From: Psychroserpens sp041224425
Lineage (GTDB): Bacteria > Bacteroidota > Bacteroidia > Flavobacteriales > Flavobacteriaceae
Length of the DNA: 64,000 nt
Direction of reading: 5' to 3'
NCBI RefSeq assembly: GCF_041224425.1
Contig: NZ_JBGFGL010000070.1
Span: 60,712-124,711 of the forward strand
Within the stretch, counting starts at the first letter, position 1; the number at the start of each line of letters is the position of its first letter. Shown here piece after piece: positions 17,418-25,739 of this stretch. The position numbers were made by a program, and so were the translations under genes. Below the pieces are notes generated by a model, which searched no databases, was not told the origin of the DNA, and was given only the letters and a program-made list of their open reading frames with translations.

Positions 17418-18485
17418 ATGAGTCATAATATCAAAGGCGGAGTTGCTACTGGAAAAGAAGTACAGGAAATTTTCAAACTTGCTAAAGAAAAAGGGTTTGC
17501 CTTACCAGCAGTTAATGTGATTGGGTCAAATTCCATAAATGGTGTATTGGAAACAGCAAAAACTCTTAATGCGCCTGTTATCATTCAATTTTCTAATGGT
17601 GGCGCTCAATTTAACGCTGGAAAAGGGTTGAGTAATGAAGACCAAAAAGCAGCTATAGCAGGCTCTATTGCAGGTGCCCAACACGTACATCTTATGGCAG
17701 AAGCTTACGATGTTCCTGTGATTCTTCATACGGATCACTGTGCCAAAAAATTGTTGCCTTGGATTGATGGACTTTTAGATGCCAGTGAAGCTCATTTCGA
17801 AAAAACAGGAAAACCTCTTTACAGTTCGCACATGATTGATTTATCGGAAGAACCTTTAGAAGAGAATATAGAAATCTGTAAAACCTATCTAGAGCGCATG
17901 AAGAAGATGGGCATGACTCTTGAAATCGAATTAGGTATTACAGGTGGTGAAGAAGATGGTGTTGACAATACAGATGTTGACGATTCCAAACTTTACACAC
18001 AACCCGAAGAAGTTGCTTATGCTTATGAAGAACTGAGCAAAATAAGTGATCAATTCACGATTGCAGCTGCTTTTGGAAATGTACACGGTGTTTACAAACC
18101 AGGTAATGTAAAGCTAACTCCAAAAATTCTTAAAAACTCTCAAGAGTTTCTTTCAAAAAAACACAACCTTCCGCACAATCATATAGATTTTGTTTTTCAT
18201 GGCGGATCTGGTTCCACAGTTGAAGAAATTAGAGAAGCTATTGGTTACGGTGTGATCAAAATGAATATTGATACAGATATGCAATATGCTTTTATGTCTG
18301 GCGTAAGAGATTATATGGGTGAAAAAGAAGCATACCTAAAATCACAAATAGGTAATCCTGAGGGAGATGACGTTCCAAATAAAAAATATTACGATCCACG
18401 TGTTTGGCTTCGTAAAGGTGAAAATGCATTTGTTGAGCGTCTAAAAAAAGCATTTGAAGACCTTAATAATGTAAATACTTTATAA
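17418..18485 (+). CDS. fbaA: Class II fructose-bisphosphate aldolase
   Basis: 355 residues, typical of the long class IIA (E. coli FbaA type) enzyme. It splits fructose 1,6-bisphosphate into glyceraldehyde 3-phosphate and dihydroxyacetone phosphate, working in both glycolysis and gluconeogenesis. Visible landmarks are the catalytic Asp and zinc ligand in VILHTDHCAKK, the IELGITGGEEDGVDN segment, a later zinc His in AAFGNVHGVYKPG, and the phosphate-binding FVFHGGSGSTVEEI with NIDTDMQYAF. accD follows after 36 bases with no terminator between, so the two are probably cotranscribed. Confidence 0.97.
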   Translation: MSHNIKGGVATGKEVQEIFKLAKEKGFALPAVNVIGSNSINGVLETAKTLNAPVIIQFSNGGAQFNAGKGLSNEDQKAAIAGSIAGAQHVHLMAEAYDVPVILHTDHCAKKLLPWIDGLLDASEAHFEKTGKPLYSSHMIDLSEEPLEENIEICKTYLERMKKMGMTLEIELGITGGEEDGVDNTDVDDSKLYTQPEEVAYAYEELSKISDQFTIAAAFGNVHGVYKPGNVKLTPKILKNSQEFLSKKHNLPHNHIDFVFHGGSGSTVEEIREAIGYGVIKMNIDTDMQYAFMSGVRDYMGEKEAYLKSQIGNPEGDDVPNKKYYDPRVWLRKGENAFVERLKKAFEDLNNVNTL

Positions 18486-18521
18486 ATTTGCATCGCTAAC
18501 TAATTAACAAATCTTATTTAA

Positions 18522-19379
18522 ATGGCTTGGTTTAAGAGAAAAGATAAAGGTATCCAAACTTCTACCGAAGAGAAAAAAGACACGCCCAAAGGGTTGTGGT
18601 ATAAATCTCCAACTGGAAAAATTGTCGATACCAAAGAACTTGAACAAAACTACTATGTAAGCCCTGAAGATGGTTATCATGTAAGAATTGGAAGTAAAGA
18701 ATACTTTGAAATTCTATTTGATGATAATAAGTTCAAAGAATTAGATGCTGAACTTACTTCAAAAGATCCATTAAAGTTTGTAGACACCAAAAAATATCCA
18801 GATCGTTTAAAAGCAGCTCAAGAAAAAACCAAATTAAAGGATGCCGTTAGAACGGCTGTTGGAAAATCTAAAGGTGAAGACTTGGTGATTGCTTGTATGG
18901 ACTTCAGTTTTATTGGTGGCTCTATGGGAAGTGTTGTTGGAGAAAAAATCGCTCGTGCCGCAGATCATGCTTTAAAAAAGAAAATTCCGTTCATGATCAT
19001 CTCCAAATCTGGTGGTGCACGTATGATGGAAGCTGCTTTGTCACTTATGCAATTGGCTAAAACTTCTGTAAAATTAGCACAATTGGCTGAAGCTAAAATT
19101 CCTTATATTTCTTTGTGTACAGATCCTACTACAGGTGGAACTACTGCATCTTTTGCCATGTTGGGAGATATCAACATTAGCGAGCCAGGCGCCTTGATAG
19201 GATTTGCTGGTCCACGTGTCGTAAGAGATACCACAGGACAGGAATTACCTGAAGGTTTTCAAACCTCAGAGTTTTTACTAGAACACGGATTTTTAGATTT
19301 CATCACACATCGTAAAGATCTAAAAGACAAAGTCAATCTTTACATTGATTTGATAAAGAATCAACCTTTAAGACCTTAA
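18522..19379 (+). CDS. accD: Acetyl-CoA carboxylase carboxyltransferase beta subunit, zinc ribbon degenerate
   Basis: 285 residues. With AccA it transfers the carboxyl group from biotin to acetyl-CoA to make malonyl-CoA, the first step of fatty acid synthesis. The crotonase-like core is clear (FIGGSMGSVVGEKIARAADHA, SKSGGARMMEAALSLMQLAK, TDPTTGGTTASFAMLGD, EPGALIGFAGPRV). The N-terminal zinc ribbon is present as a fold outline, but all four cysteines are gone: Ser29, Gly32, Ser47 and Asp50 occupy the places where E. coli has Cys. I recall the same in other flavobacteria, so this is a lineage trait rather than damage. It probably shares the fbaA promoter and ends at the terminator at 19384. 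Confidence 0.97.
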   Translation: MAWFKRKDKGIQTSTEEKKDTPKGLWYKSPTGKIVDTKELEQNYYVSPEDGYHVRIGSKEYFEILFDDNKFKELDAELTSKDPLKFVDTKKYPDRLKAAQEKTKLKDAVRTAVGKSKGEDLVIACMDFSFIGGSMGSVVGEKIARAADHALKKKIPFMIISKSGGARMMEAALSLMQLAKTSVKLAQLAEAKIPYISLCTDPTTGGTTASFAMLGDINISEPGALIGFAGPRVVRDTTGQELPEGFQTSEFLLEHGFLDFITHRKDLKDKVNLYIDLIKNQPLRP

Positions 19380-19383
19380 AAAA

Positions 19384-19405
19384 AGACCTCATAGAGGTCT
19401 TTTTT
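19384..19405 (+). terminator. Intrinsic terminator after accD
   Basis: The stem AGACCTC with GAGGTCT, loop ATA, is followed by five T, starting just 5 bases after the accD stop. Confidence 0.9.
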
Positions 19406-19427
19406 ATTGTAAGTAAAATTAATTGTC

Positions 19428-19435
19428 TAAATTCG
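19428..19435 (+). promoter_or_regulatory. Near-consensus -7 box TAAATTCG
   Basis: One mismatch to TAnnTTTG, 30 bases upstream of the secreted T9SS protein at 19465. Confidence 0.35.
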
Positions 19436-19464
19436 TAAAGAACAAAAAATCAAACCCTTGAAAC

Positions 19465-20493
19465 ATGAAACAACAATTACTATTCATTTTTTTACTAGCC
19501 TCATCTTTGTCTTTTGCTCAAGCTCCTATTGCTCAATTTGCAAATGCTTCTGAAAAGGATTATGCTATTATTGATTCATCAACACTACTTGATGAAAGTA
19601 CTTCTGGCGCAGCCGTAACATGGAACTACATGTCATTATCTCCTGTAGGAATTAATACAGATACAAACGTTGCACCAACACCAGCAGAGCAATCAGATTA
19701 CCCTGGAACAACCGAAGTTTTAGTCGTCACTACTAATGCGATGCCTCCAACTGAAAGTCGGTTGTTTATCAGAAATCAAGCTGGAGAGATTTCAATCACT
19801 GGTGCCACTCAAGAGGCTTTAACCTTGAATTTATCAAACAATGCTACATTAGGAACGTTCCCATTAAGTTATAGTTTTTCAAATTCCGATACTGTAAGTG
19901 GTACGTTTGCTGGTTCTGTTGATGGTACTAATGTAAATGGTACGTTTACCGGAAGCTTCAATACTGAAGTTGATGGATATGGCACACTTAACCTTAATGA
20001 TTTTGGTTTAGGAGCTTATAGCGGAAGTGTCACTAGGTTAAAAACAGTATTAGATATCTCATTGACCGTTGCTGGAATTTTTGATATCGGAACCGTTACC
20101 CAAACAGCTTATTACTACTATGATGACAGTGATGGAAATTTGGTATTTAGAACCTCAACAAATGCTTTTGATATTGACTTCTTAGGAAATGTTTTCAACG
20201 AGACCTTAGCGCTTTATGAAGCATTGGATAGAAGTACCTTAAGTTTGGCCAATACTACATTGGAATCAGATTTGAAACTTTTTCCAAATCCAGTATCATC
20301 TCAACTAAACATAAAAATAGCTAACGATAACAATATTAGTGCAATTGCTGTGTATGACATGAATGGAAGAAGAATATTGGATGCTAAAAATGTGAGTTCT
20401 AGCATAGACGTATCTCAATTAAATTCTGGATTATACACTATAAAGATTCAAACTGATACTGCTGTGATATCCAAAAGATTTATCAAAAGATAA
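19465..20493 (+). CDS. Secreted protein with T9SS type A sorting domain
   Basis: 342 residues with a Sec signal (MKQQLLFIFLLASSLSFAQ). Residues ~20-265 are a beta-rich region of unknown function with Gly/Thr-rich repeats (DGTNVNGTFTGSF, VSGTFAGSV). The last ~70 residues are a T9SS sorting domain beginning LKLFPNPVSSQLNIKI, with the core VYDMNGRRILD and ending SKRFIKR. The sequence supports export across the outer membrane but not a function. It is a single-gene unit between two terminators. Confidence 0.82.
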   Translation: MKQQLLFIFLLASSLSFAQAPIAQFANASEKDYAIIDSSTLLDESTSGAAVTWNYMSLSPVGINTDTNVAPTPAEQSDYPGTTEVLVVTTNAMPPTESRLFIRNQAGEISITGATQEALTLNLSNNATLGTFPLSYSFSNSDTVSGTFAGSVDGTNVNGTFTGSFNTEVDGYGTLNLNDFGLGAYSGSVTRLKTVLDISLTVAGIFDIGTVTQTAYYYYDDSDGNLVFRTSTNAFDIDFLGNVFNETLALYEALDRSTLSLANTTLESDLKLFPNPVSSQLNIKIANDNNISAIAVYDMNGRRILDAKNVSSSIDVSQLNSGLYTIKIQTDTAVISKRFIKR

Positions 20494-20504
20494 CCATCTT
20501 AATC

Positions 20505-20538
20505 AAAAAAAACCGAGTAAAATTGCTCGGTTTTTTTT
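20505..20538. terminator. Bidirectional terminator
   Basis: The stem AACCGAG with CTCGGTT, 8-base loop, is flanked by an A-run and a T-run. It lies between the converging genes ending at 20493 and 20561. Confidence 0.88.
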
Positions 20539-20560
20539 ATCCCTAAACTAAAAGACACAA

Positions 20561-21406
20561 CTAATTGAGGACTATATCAATTACATTTCCATTATTAAAT
20601 GTGAACGTTGCATTGCTATCGCAATCTCCTGAACCATAATCAAATGTTCCTCCAAAATTTGTTCGTTGCACATCTACCGTTCCACTTACAAAATAACTGC
20701 AAGTTACTTCTCTTCGTAATGGTGTCAATACCTCATAGCTATGTTCATTACCGTTAACAAAGGTCGTTGTCCAGTTTCCAGTAACCTCAAACACATTATC
20801 GCTAAACACACCACTGCCAAAACCTTCAACCCATTCTCTTATCTTAAGTCCTTCTCTACTCGCTTGTAATCCGTTTGGCCATATCACGGTTAAATCCAAT
20901 TGATGTGTATATTGTGGATTACCATTATCGTTAGATAATTCCCTAAGAATGGTTCTACTTCCTATAACTTGCTTAGCATCAAAATAAAAATCAACTAAAT
21001 TGTAGGAAATCAAAATCTCTTGAGCATTTATATCTCTTGTATAAGAAAACACAATCTGTCCTCTTAAAAGATGCTGATTAACCACACAACCATCAGTACC
21101 AAAATCTAAAGTAACTTCTCTAAAGCCTTGTTGTGCAACTACCGTTACTGTAACACATGGTGGCAGAAATGACGATGCACTACTAGTAGTTCTGTCCAAA
21201 TTTGTATTTTCTTCAACCTCATAAGCATCAATAATGATATCACTTAATTGCTCACTAACGGCATCAACCTCTGCTGCACGTCTAAGTTCATTCACATCAG
21301 AAGTTTGTGTGTCAGTTTCATTGTTGTCTTCTTTGCTACAGCTTGTAAAAGCAAATGCCACTATACCCAATACAAATAAATAGCGACTTAATTTTTTTTG
21401 TTTCAT
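20561..21406 (-). CDS. Surface-exposed lipoprotein of unknown function
   Basis: 281 residues. The lipobox is FAFTSC (Cys23), followed by SKEDNNE, which matches the K(D/E)2 lipoprotein export signal described for Capnocytophaga, so surface display is predicted. After an acidic linker the body is beta-rich (~85-281) with six further Cys residues, including PPCVTVTVV, GTDGCVVNQH, EVTCSYFVSG and GSGDCDSN. Similar conserved lipoproteins occur in flavobacteria, but I know no function. It has its own upstream region shared with the divergent rpsO promoter. Confidence 0.75.
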   Translation of the reverse strand: MKQKKLSRYLFVLGIVAFAFTSCSKEDNNETDTQTSDVNELRRAAEVDAVSEQLSDIIIDAYEVEENTNLDRTTSSASSFLPPCVTVTVVAQQGFREVTLDFGTDGCVVNQHLLRGQIVFSYTRDINAQEILISYNLVDFYFDAKQVIGSRTILRELSNDNGNPQYTHQLDLTVIWPNGLQASREGLKIREWVEGFGSGVFSDNVFEVTGNWTTTFVNGNEHSYEVLTPLRREVTCSYFVSGTVDVQRTNFGGTFDYGSGDCDSNATFTFNNGNVIDIVLN

Positions 21407-21493
21407 GATTACCTTTTCTTTAATAGTTAATATGATGTTAAGACCAAAAGAGTTTTAAAAGGTTTAATTGTGTAAAAACATTTTTCCTAAAAC

Positions 21494-21522
21494 TTGTAAA
21501 TCATTAAAAATTACTATATTTG
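21494..21522 (+). promoter_or_regulatory. Promoter of rpsO (TTG - 18 bp - TATATTTG)
   Basis: A -33 TTG at 21494-21496 and a -7 TATATTTG at 21515-21522 are 18 bases apart. This is a good match to the Bacteroidota primary-sigma promoter and supports the rpsO start at 21578. Confidence 0.75.
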
Positions 21523-21577
21523 CCGCTTGAAAGAACGACTTTCAATATACATAACAATCATTTACAATAATATTAGC

Positions 21578-21847
21578 ATGTATTTAGATTCAAAAGAAAA
21601 AGAAGCCATCTTTAAAAAATATGGCAAAAATGAAAAAGACACTGGTTCTGCTGAAGGACAAATTGCTTTGTTCACTCACAGAATTAACCACCTTACTGAG
21701 CATTTAAAAAAGAATCGTAAAGATTTTAATTCAGAGCGTTCCCTAGTAAAAATGGTTGGTAAACGTCGTGCTTTACTTGATTACCTAACAAAGAAAGATA
21801 TCATGAGATATCGTGCTATTGTTAAAGAATTAGGATTAAGAAAATAA
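21578..21847 (+). CDS. rpsO: 30S ribosomal protein S15
   Basis: 89 residues, the standard S15 length. S15 binds the central domain of 16S rRNA early in small-subunit assembly. The helices carry the family motifs FKKYGKNEKDTGSAEGQIAL, HRINHLTEHLKKNRKDF and LVKMVGKRRALLDYL. The frame is open up to a TTG at 21527, but the ATG at 21578 gives the family start MYLDSKEKE and lies at a normal distance from the promoter. A terminator follows and pnp comes next, the same gene order as in many bacteria. Confidence 0.98.
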   Translation: MYLDSKEKEAIFKKYGKNEKDTGSAEGQIALFTHRINHLTEHLKKNRKDFNSERSLVKMVGKRRALLDYLTKKDIMRYRAIVKELGLRK

Positions 21848-21852
21848 TATTA

Positions 21853-21876
21853 AAGAGGCTTCTTAGCCTCTTTTTT
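21853..21876 (+). terminator. Intrinsic terminator after rpsO
   Basis: The stem AAGAGGCT with AGCCTCTT, 4-base loop, is followed by a T-run. It lies between rpsO and pnp. Confidence 0.88.
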
Positions 21877-21905
21877 GTTTTATATACAACTCAAGCAAAA
21901 GAGTA

Positions 21906-22068
21906 TAATTTTGTAAAAAAATAGCATAAACATCCCATTATGGATTTGGGATAACTAGTTTTTCATTGGTCTGGACTTCACGTCCCACAACAACAACTAC
22001 AACAACACAACGACCATTGTTTAACAAGGCTCTTATTCGTATGAAATAAAAGCCAGAATACAAATTAT
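21906..22068 (+). promoter_or_regulatory. pnp promoter and long structured leader
   Basis: A -7 box TAATTTTG at 21906-21913 predicts a leader of about 150 bases, long for this genome. It holds two small hairpins, ATCCCA with TGGGAT (21932-21952) and GGAC with GTCC (21973-21985). An unpaired stretch of CAA/ACA repeats follows at about 21985-22015, and a start-stop ATG-AAA-TAA lies about 20 bases before pnp. In E. coli the pnp leader is the target of autoregulation by PNPase with RNase III; a similar role here is inference. Confidence 0.4.
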
Positions 22069-24312
22069 ATGATTCCAAAAACATTTAAAGAGGTCATTGA
22101 CCTTGGTGACGGTAGAGAGATCTCTATTGAAACTGGAAAATTAGCAAAACAAGCACACGGAAGTGTTGTTGTTCAATCAGGAAAATGTATGCTACTCTGT
22201 ACTGTGGTTTCAAATTACCATGCTGCAGATGTTGATTTTTTGCCACTTACGGTAGATTATAGAGAAAAATTTGCCGCTGCAGGTCGTTATCCTGGAGGTT
22301 TCTTCAAAAGAGAAGCCAGACCTAGTGATGGAGAAGTATTGACTATGCGATTGGTCGATCGTGTATTGCGACCGTTATTCCCTAAAGATTATCATTCTGA
22401 AACTCAGGTGATGATCCAATTAATGTCGCATGATGACGACGTTATGCCAGATGCTATGGCAGGTTTAGCCGCTTCAGCAGCAATTCAACTATCTGACATT
22501 CCTTTTGAAACGCCAATCTCTGAAGTAAGAGTTGGACGTGTCAATGGCGAACTTATCATCAATCCAACACAAGCACAATTACTAGAATCTGACATCGACA
22601 TGATGATTGGTGCCTCAGCTGATTCTGTAATGATGGTTGAAGGTGAGATGAAAGAAATTTCAGAAGAGGAAATGACTGAAGCCATCAAGTTTGCTCATGA
22701 AGCTATCAAAGTACAATGTGATGCCCAAGTGAAGTTGGCTGAAGCTTTCGGAAAGAAAGAAACCCGAGAGTACGAACCTGAAACTGAAGATGAGGATTTA
22801 TCTAAAAAAATTCACGACATGGTGTATGATAAAACATACGCTATTGCCAAAGCAGGTTCCTCAAAACAAGAAAGAGGTGCTGCCTTTAGCGACATCAAGG
22901 AAGAGGTCTTTGAATCTTTTTCTGAAGAAGAACAAGATGCATTAGGAAAGCTTATTCATAAATATGTAGCCAAAGCCCAAAAGGAAGCCATCAGAAACCT
23001 AACACTTGAGGAAGGTTTACGATTAGATGGCCGTAAAACGGATGAGATCAGACCGATTTGGTGTGAGGTGAATTATTTACCGTCTACACATGGTTCTGCA
23101 ATCTTTACACGTGGTGAAACGCAAGCCTTAGCTACGGTTACACTAGGAACTTCTAGAGAAGCCAATGTTATCGATATGCCATCTTTTGAAGGTGAAGAGC
23201 GTTTTTACTTACATTACAACTTCCCTCCTTTTTCAACGGGTGAAGCAAGACCAATTCGTGGAACGTCTAGACGTGAGGTTGGACATGGTAACCTAGCACA
23301 ACGTGCTTTAAAAGGCATGGTTCCAGAGGATTGCCCTTATACTGTTCGTGTGGTTTCGGAGGTTTTAGAATCTAACGGATCGTCTTCTATGGCAACAGTT
23401 TGTTCTGGAACAATGGCATTAATGGATGCTGGTGTTCAAATGAAAAAGCCTGTTTCGGGAATTGCTATGGGATTGATCTCTGACGCAAATACTGGAAAAT
23501 ATGCTGTACTTTCTGATATCTTAGGTGATGAAGATCACTTAGGTGATATGGACTTTAAAGTAACTGGTACTGAAGATGGTATTACCGCATGCCAAATGGA
23601 TATCAAAATCAAGGGACTATCATATGAGGTTTTGGTCAAAGCCTTGAAGCAAGCTCGTGATGGACGTTTACACATTCTTGAGAAACTAACCGATACTATT
23701 GCAAGTCCTAATCCTGATGTGAAAGATCATGCTCCTAAAATGGTGACTAGACGTATTCCTAATGAGTTTATTGGAGCATTGATTGGTCCTGGCGGAAAAG
23801 TTATTCAGGAATTACAGAAAGAAACCAATACCACTATCGTTATCAATGAAGATCCTGTAACTGAAGAAGGTATTGTTGAAATTTTAGGTGTTGGCCCTGA
23901 AGGTATTGCTGCCGTTGAAGCTAAAATAGATGCTTTAATGTTCAAACCTGAAGTAGGAAGTGTTTATGAAGTTAAGGTTATTAAGATGTTAGATTTTGGA
24001 GCTGTAGTTGAATACACTGAAGCTCCAGGAAATGAAGTCTTATTACACGTAAGTGAATTGGCTTGGGAACGCACTGAAAATGTTTCTGACGTAGTTAATA
24101 TGGGAGATGTTTTTGATGTGAAATACTTCGGAATCGATGCTAGAACCAAAAAGGATAAAGTATCCCGTAAGGCACTTTTGCCTAAGCCAGAAGGTTGGCA
24201 AGACAGACCTAAACGCGACAACAACAATAATCGTGGACGTGATAATAAAGGTAGAGATAATCGCAATCGTGATAATAGACGCGATGATCGCAAACCAAAA
24301 AACGATAACTAA
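22069..24312 (+). CDS. pnp: Polyribonucleotide nucleotidyltransferase (PNPase)
   Basis: 747 residues with the full PNPase order: first RNase PH domain (residues ~10-140, AAAGRYPGGFFKREARPSDGE), helical linker, second RNase PH domain (~315-550, with the active-site DILGDEDHLGDMDFKV stretch), KH domain (~560-620, IGALIGPGGKVIQEL) and S1 domain (~625-700). It degrades RNA phosphorolytically from the 3' end as a trimer. The tail from ~705 is a low-complexity run of Arg, Asp and Asn (RDNNNNRGRDN and similar), positively charged and probably disordered, which may add RNA contacts. Confidence 0.98.
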   Translation: MIPKTFKEVIDLGDGREISIETGKLAKQAHGSVVVQSGKCMLLCTVVSNYHAADVDFLPLTVDYREKFAAAGRYPGGFFKREARPSDGEVLTMRLVDRVLRPLFPKDYHSETQVMIQLMSHDDDVMPDAMAGLAASAAIQLSDIPFETPISEVRVGRVNGELIINPTQAQLLESDIDMMIGASADSVMMVEGEMKEISEEEMTEAIKFAHEAIKVQCDAQVKLAEAFGKKETREYEPETEDEDLSKKIHDMVYDKTYAIAKAGSSKQERGAAFSDIKEEVFESFSEEEQDALGKLIHKYVAKAQKEAIRNLTLEEGLRLDGRKTDEIRPIWCEVNYLPSTHGSAIFTRGETQALATVTLGTSREANVIDMPSFEGEERFYLHYNFPPFSTGEARPIRGTSRREVGHGNLAQRALKGMVPEDCPYTVRVVSEVLESNGSSSMATVCSGTMALMDAGVQMKKPVSGIAMGLISDANTGKYAVLSDILGDEDHLGDMDFKVTGTEDGITACQMDIKIKGLSYEVLVKALKQARDGRLHILEKLTDTIASPNPDVKDHAPKMVTRRIPNEFIGALIGPGGKVIQELQKETNTTIVINEDPVTEEGIVEILGVGPEGIAAVEAKIDALMFKPEVGSVYEVKVIKMLDFGAVVEYTEAPGNEVLLHVSELAWERTENVSDVVNMGDVFDVKYFGIDARTKKDKVSRKALLPKPEGWQDRPKRDNNNNRGRDNKGRDNRNRDNRRDDRKPKNDN

Positions 24313-24328
24313 GATCAAATTGTTTTCA

Positions 24329-24360
24329 AAAAGCCCATCTAAATTAGATGGGCTTTTTTA
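24329..24360 (+). terminator. Intrinsic terminator after pnp
   Basis: A long stem, AAGCCCATCTAA with TTAGATGGGCTT, is followed by T residues, starting 18 bases after the pnp stop. Confidence 0.9.
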
Positions 24361-24461
24361 TTTGTTCTATATATTTCAAATTAATCATCATTTACAATCC
24401 CATGGCACTGTTTTTGATACTATGCTCGCAAGCTATTAACATCAAAAAATCAATCGACCTA

Positions 24462-25541
24462 ATGAGACATCTTTACACTTTTCTATCTTTTTCCTTATCG
24501 CTCTTGCTTATCACTTCGTGTGCCTATGATAAGGATGATAATCTTAGCCTTAACAATAATCCAAATCCAGAAGCTACAGAAATAATTGCTGCAGATTCAG
24601 ACTTATTTAAAAATCTGAAAGACATAACCACAGACGAAACGAGACCAGATCAAAGCATTGTTTGTATCGATTTTTATTACCCATTAACCATATTTGTCTT
24701 TAACAATAATTTAGATTATGTATCCACCAATTCAATTCCTAATGATGCCGAATTCAGCAATCTTTTGGAAAGTCTTGATGAGTCGTATTCAATTAGTGTG
24801 AGTTTTCCTATTACCAGTACCTTAGCTACTGGAGAGGAATTCACGATTGAAAACAAAGAGGAACTTAAAGATGCTATCGATCTTTGTCTTAACGAAGAAC
24901 TTATTGAGGAATGTTATCAGCTCATAGAAAACTGTGTTTGGAAAGTAGGTTACAGTTACAATTATGAAAATTCATTTCTTGGTGGCTTTTTTAATGGAAC
25001 AAATGGCAATACTTCATTTCATTTTGAAGAATCGAACTTTGAAGGTTCTTGGACGGTTTTTACGATAGAAAACGAGTTGCATTTAAATATCAATTTAATT
25101 GATGACACTGGTACCGATGATGATTCCGAAATTCTAGATTTCTTTAATTATGATTGGAAAGTAACATATGTAGATGAAAACTCCTTACTGCTTAGAAGCG
25201 AAGAGCGTGAGCTAGTTTTAAACCAGCGTTGTGACCCAGAATTTAGTGTATGTACAGATTTTGTTTTTGAAGTCTGTGAAACCGAAATAGGCTCTGGCGT
25301 ATCTGAATTTATCTTAAACGATTACACTGCTTGCATCTTTGATACCTTGGAATTGGAAAGCACTCTGGAATTAACCTATCACCTAACTGCGGAAGATGCC
25401 ATTCTTGGTCTAAATGCATTGGATGGAGCAGAAATTTATGAAAACACTGATCCTGGGCAAACCATATATGTTCAAATTTATGATCAAGAAAATGAGACAC
25501 AATATATTGTATTGATAACCCTCTCCTCTATAGCTTGCTAA
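24462..25541 (+). CDS. Lipoprotein of unknown function
   Basis: 359 residues from the ATG at 24462; an upstream in-frame start at 24348 would lie inside the pnp terminator. The lipobox is LLITSC (Cys20), followed by AYDKDDN, an acidic run that may direct it to the surface. The body is very acidic and beta-rich with about ten more Cys. It has a FDYYPLTIFVF-like strand region (CIDFYYPLTIFVF) and a C-terminal section (~280-359) where DYTACIFDTLELESTLEL starts a repeat-like unit. A related layout is seen in secreted flavobacterial lipoproteins, but I know no function. Confidence 0.72.
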   Translation: MRHLYTFLSFSLSLLLITSCAYDKDDNLSLNNNPNPEATEIIAADSDLFKNLKDITTDETRPDQSIVCIDFYYPLTIFVFNNNLDYVSTNSIPNDAEFSNLLESLDESYSISVSFPITSTLATGEEFTIENKEELKDAIDLCLNEELIEECYQLIENCVWKVGYSYNYENSFLGGFFNGTNGNTSFHFEESNFEGSWTVFTIENELHLNINLIDDTGTDDDSEILDFFNYDWKVTYVDENSLLLRSEERELVLNQRCDPEFSVCTDFVFEVCETEIGSGVSEFILNDYTACIFDTLELESTLELTYHLTAEDAILGLNALDGAEIYENTDPGQTIYVQIYDQENETQYIVLITLSSIAC

Positions 25542-25570
25542 ATCAGATAGAGATTAACGTCATTGTATTT

Positions 25571-25604
25571 AAGTCCAATAGGTAAAAACTACTTGGACTT
25601 TTTT
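25571..25604 (+). terminator. Intrinsic terminator after the lipoprotein gene
   Basis: The stem AAGTCCAA with TTGGACTT, 14-base loop, is followed by six T. Confidence 0.75.
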
Positions 25605-25739
25605 ATTTCATTGACATCAACTCTATAAGGTGTTAAAATGCTGTTACCTTAATCCTAAATAAATATTAAAAAAAATCCAATGGCTCACATGTAACGTACT
25701 TCTTTTACAAATATCTCATGAAATTAATAAAGTAAGCAC

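Noticed and set aside
21985..22015. CAA/ACA repeats as a possible CRISPR or microsatellite array
   Set aside because: The units are short, irregular and without spacers; they look like an unstructured leader segment of pnp.
23964..24318. Minus-strand open frames opposite the pnp tail
   Set aside because: They are shadows of the Arg/Asp/Asn-rich low-complexity tail of PNPase and carry only simple Ser/Leu/Arg repeats.
24348..24461. Upstream in-frame start for the lipoprotein gene at 24462
   Set aside because: It lies within the pnp terminator and would bury the lipoprotein signal 38 residues inside the protein.
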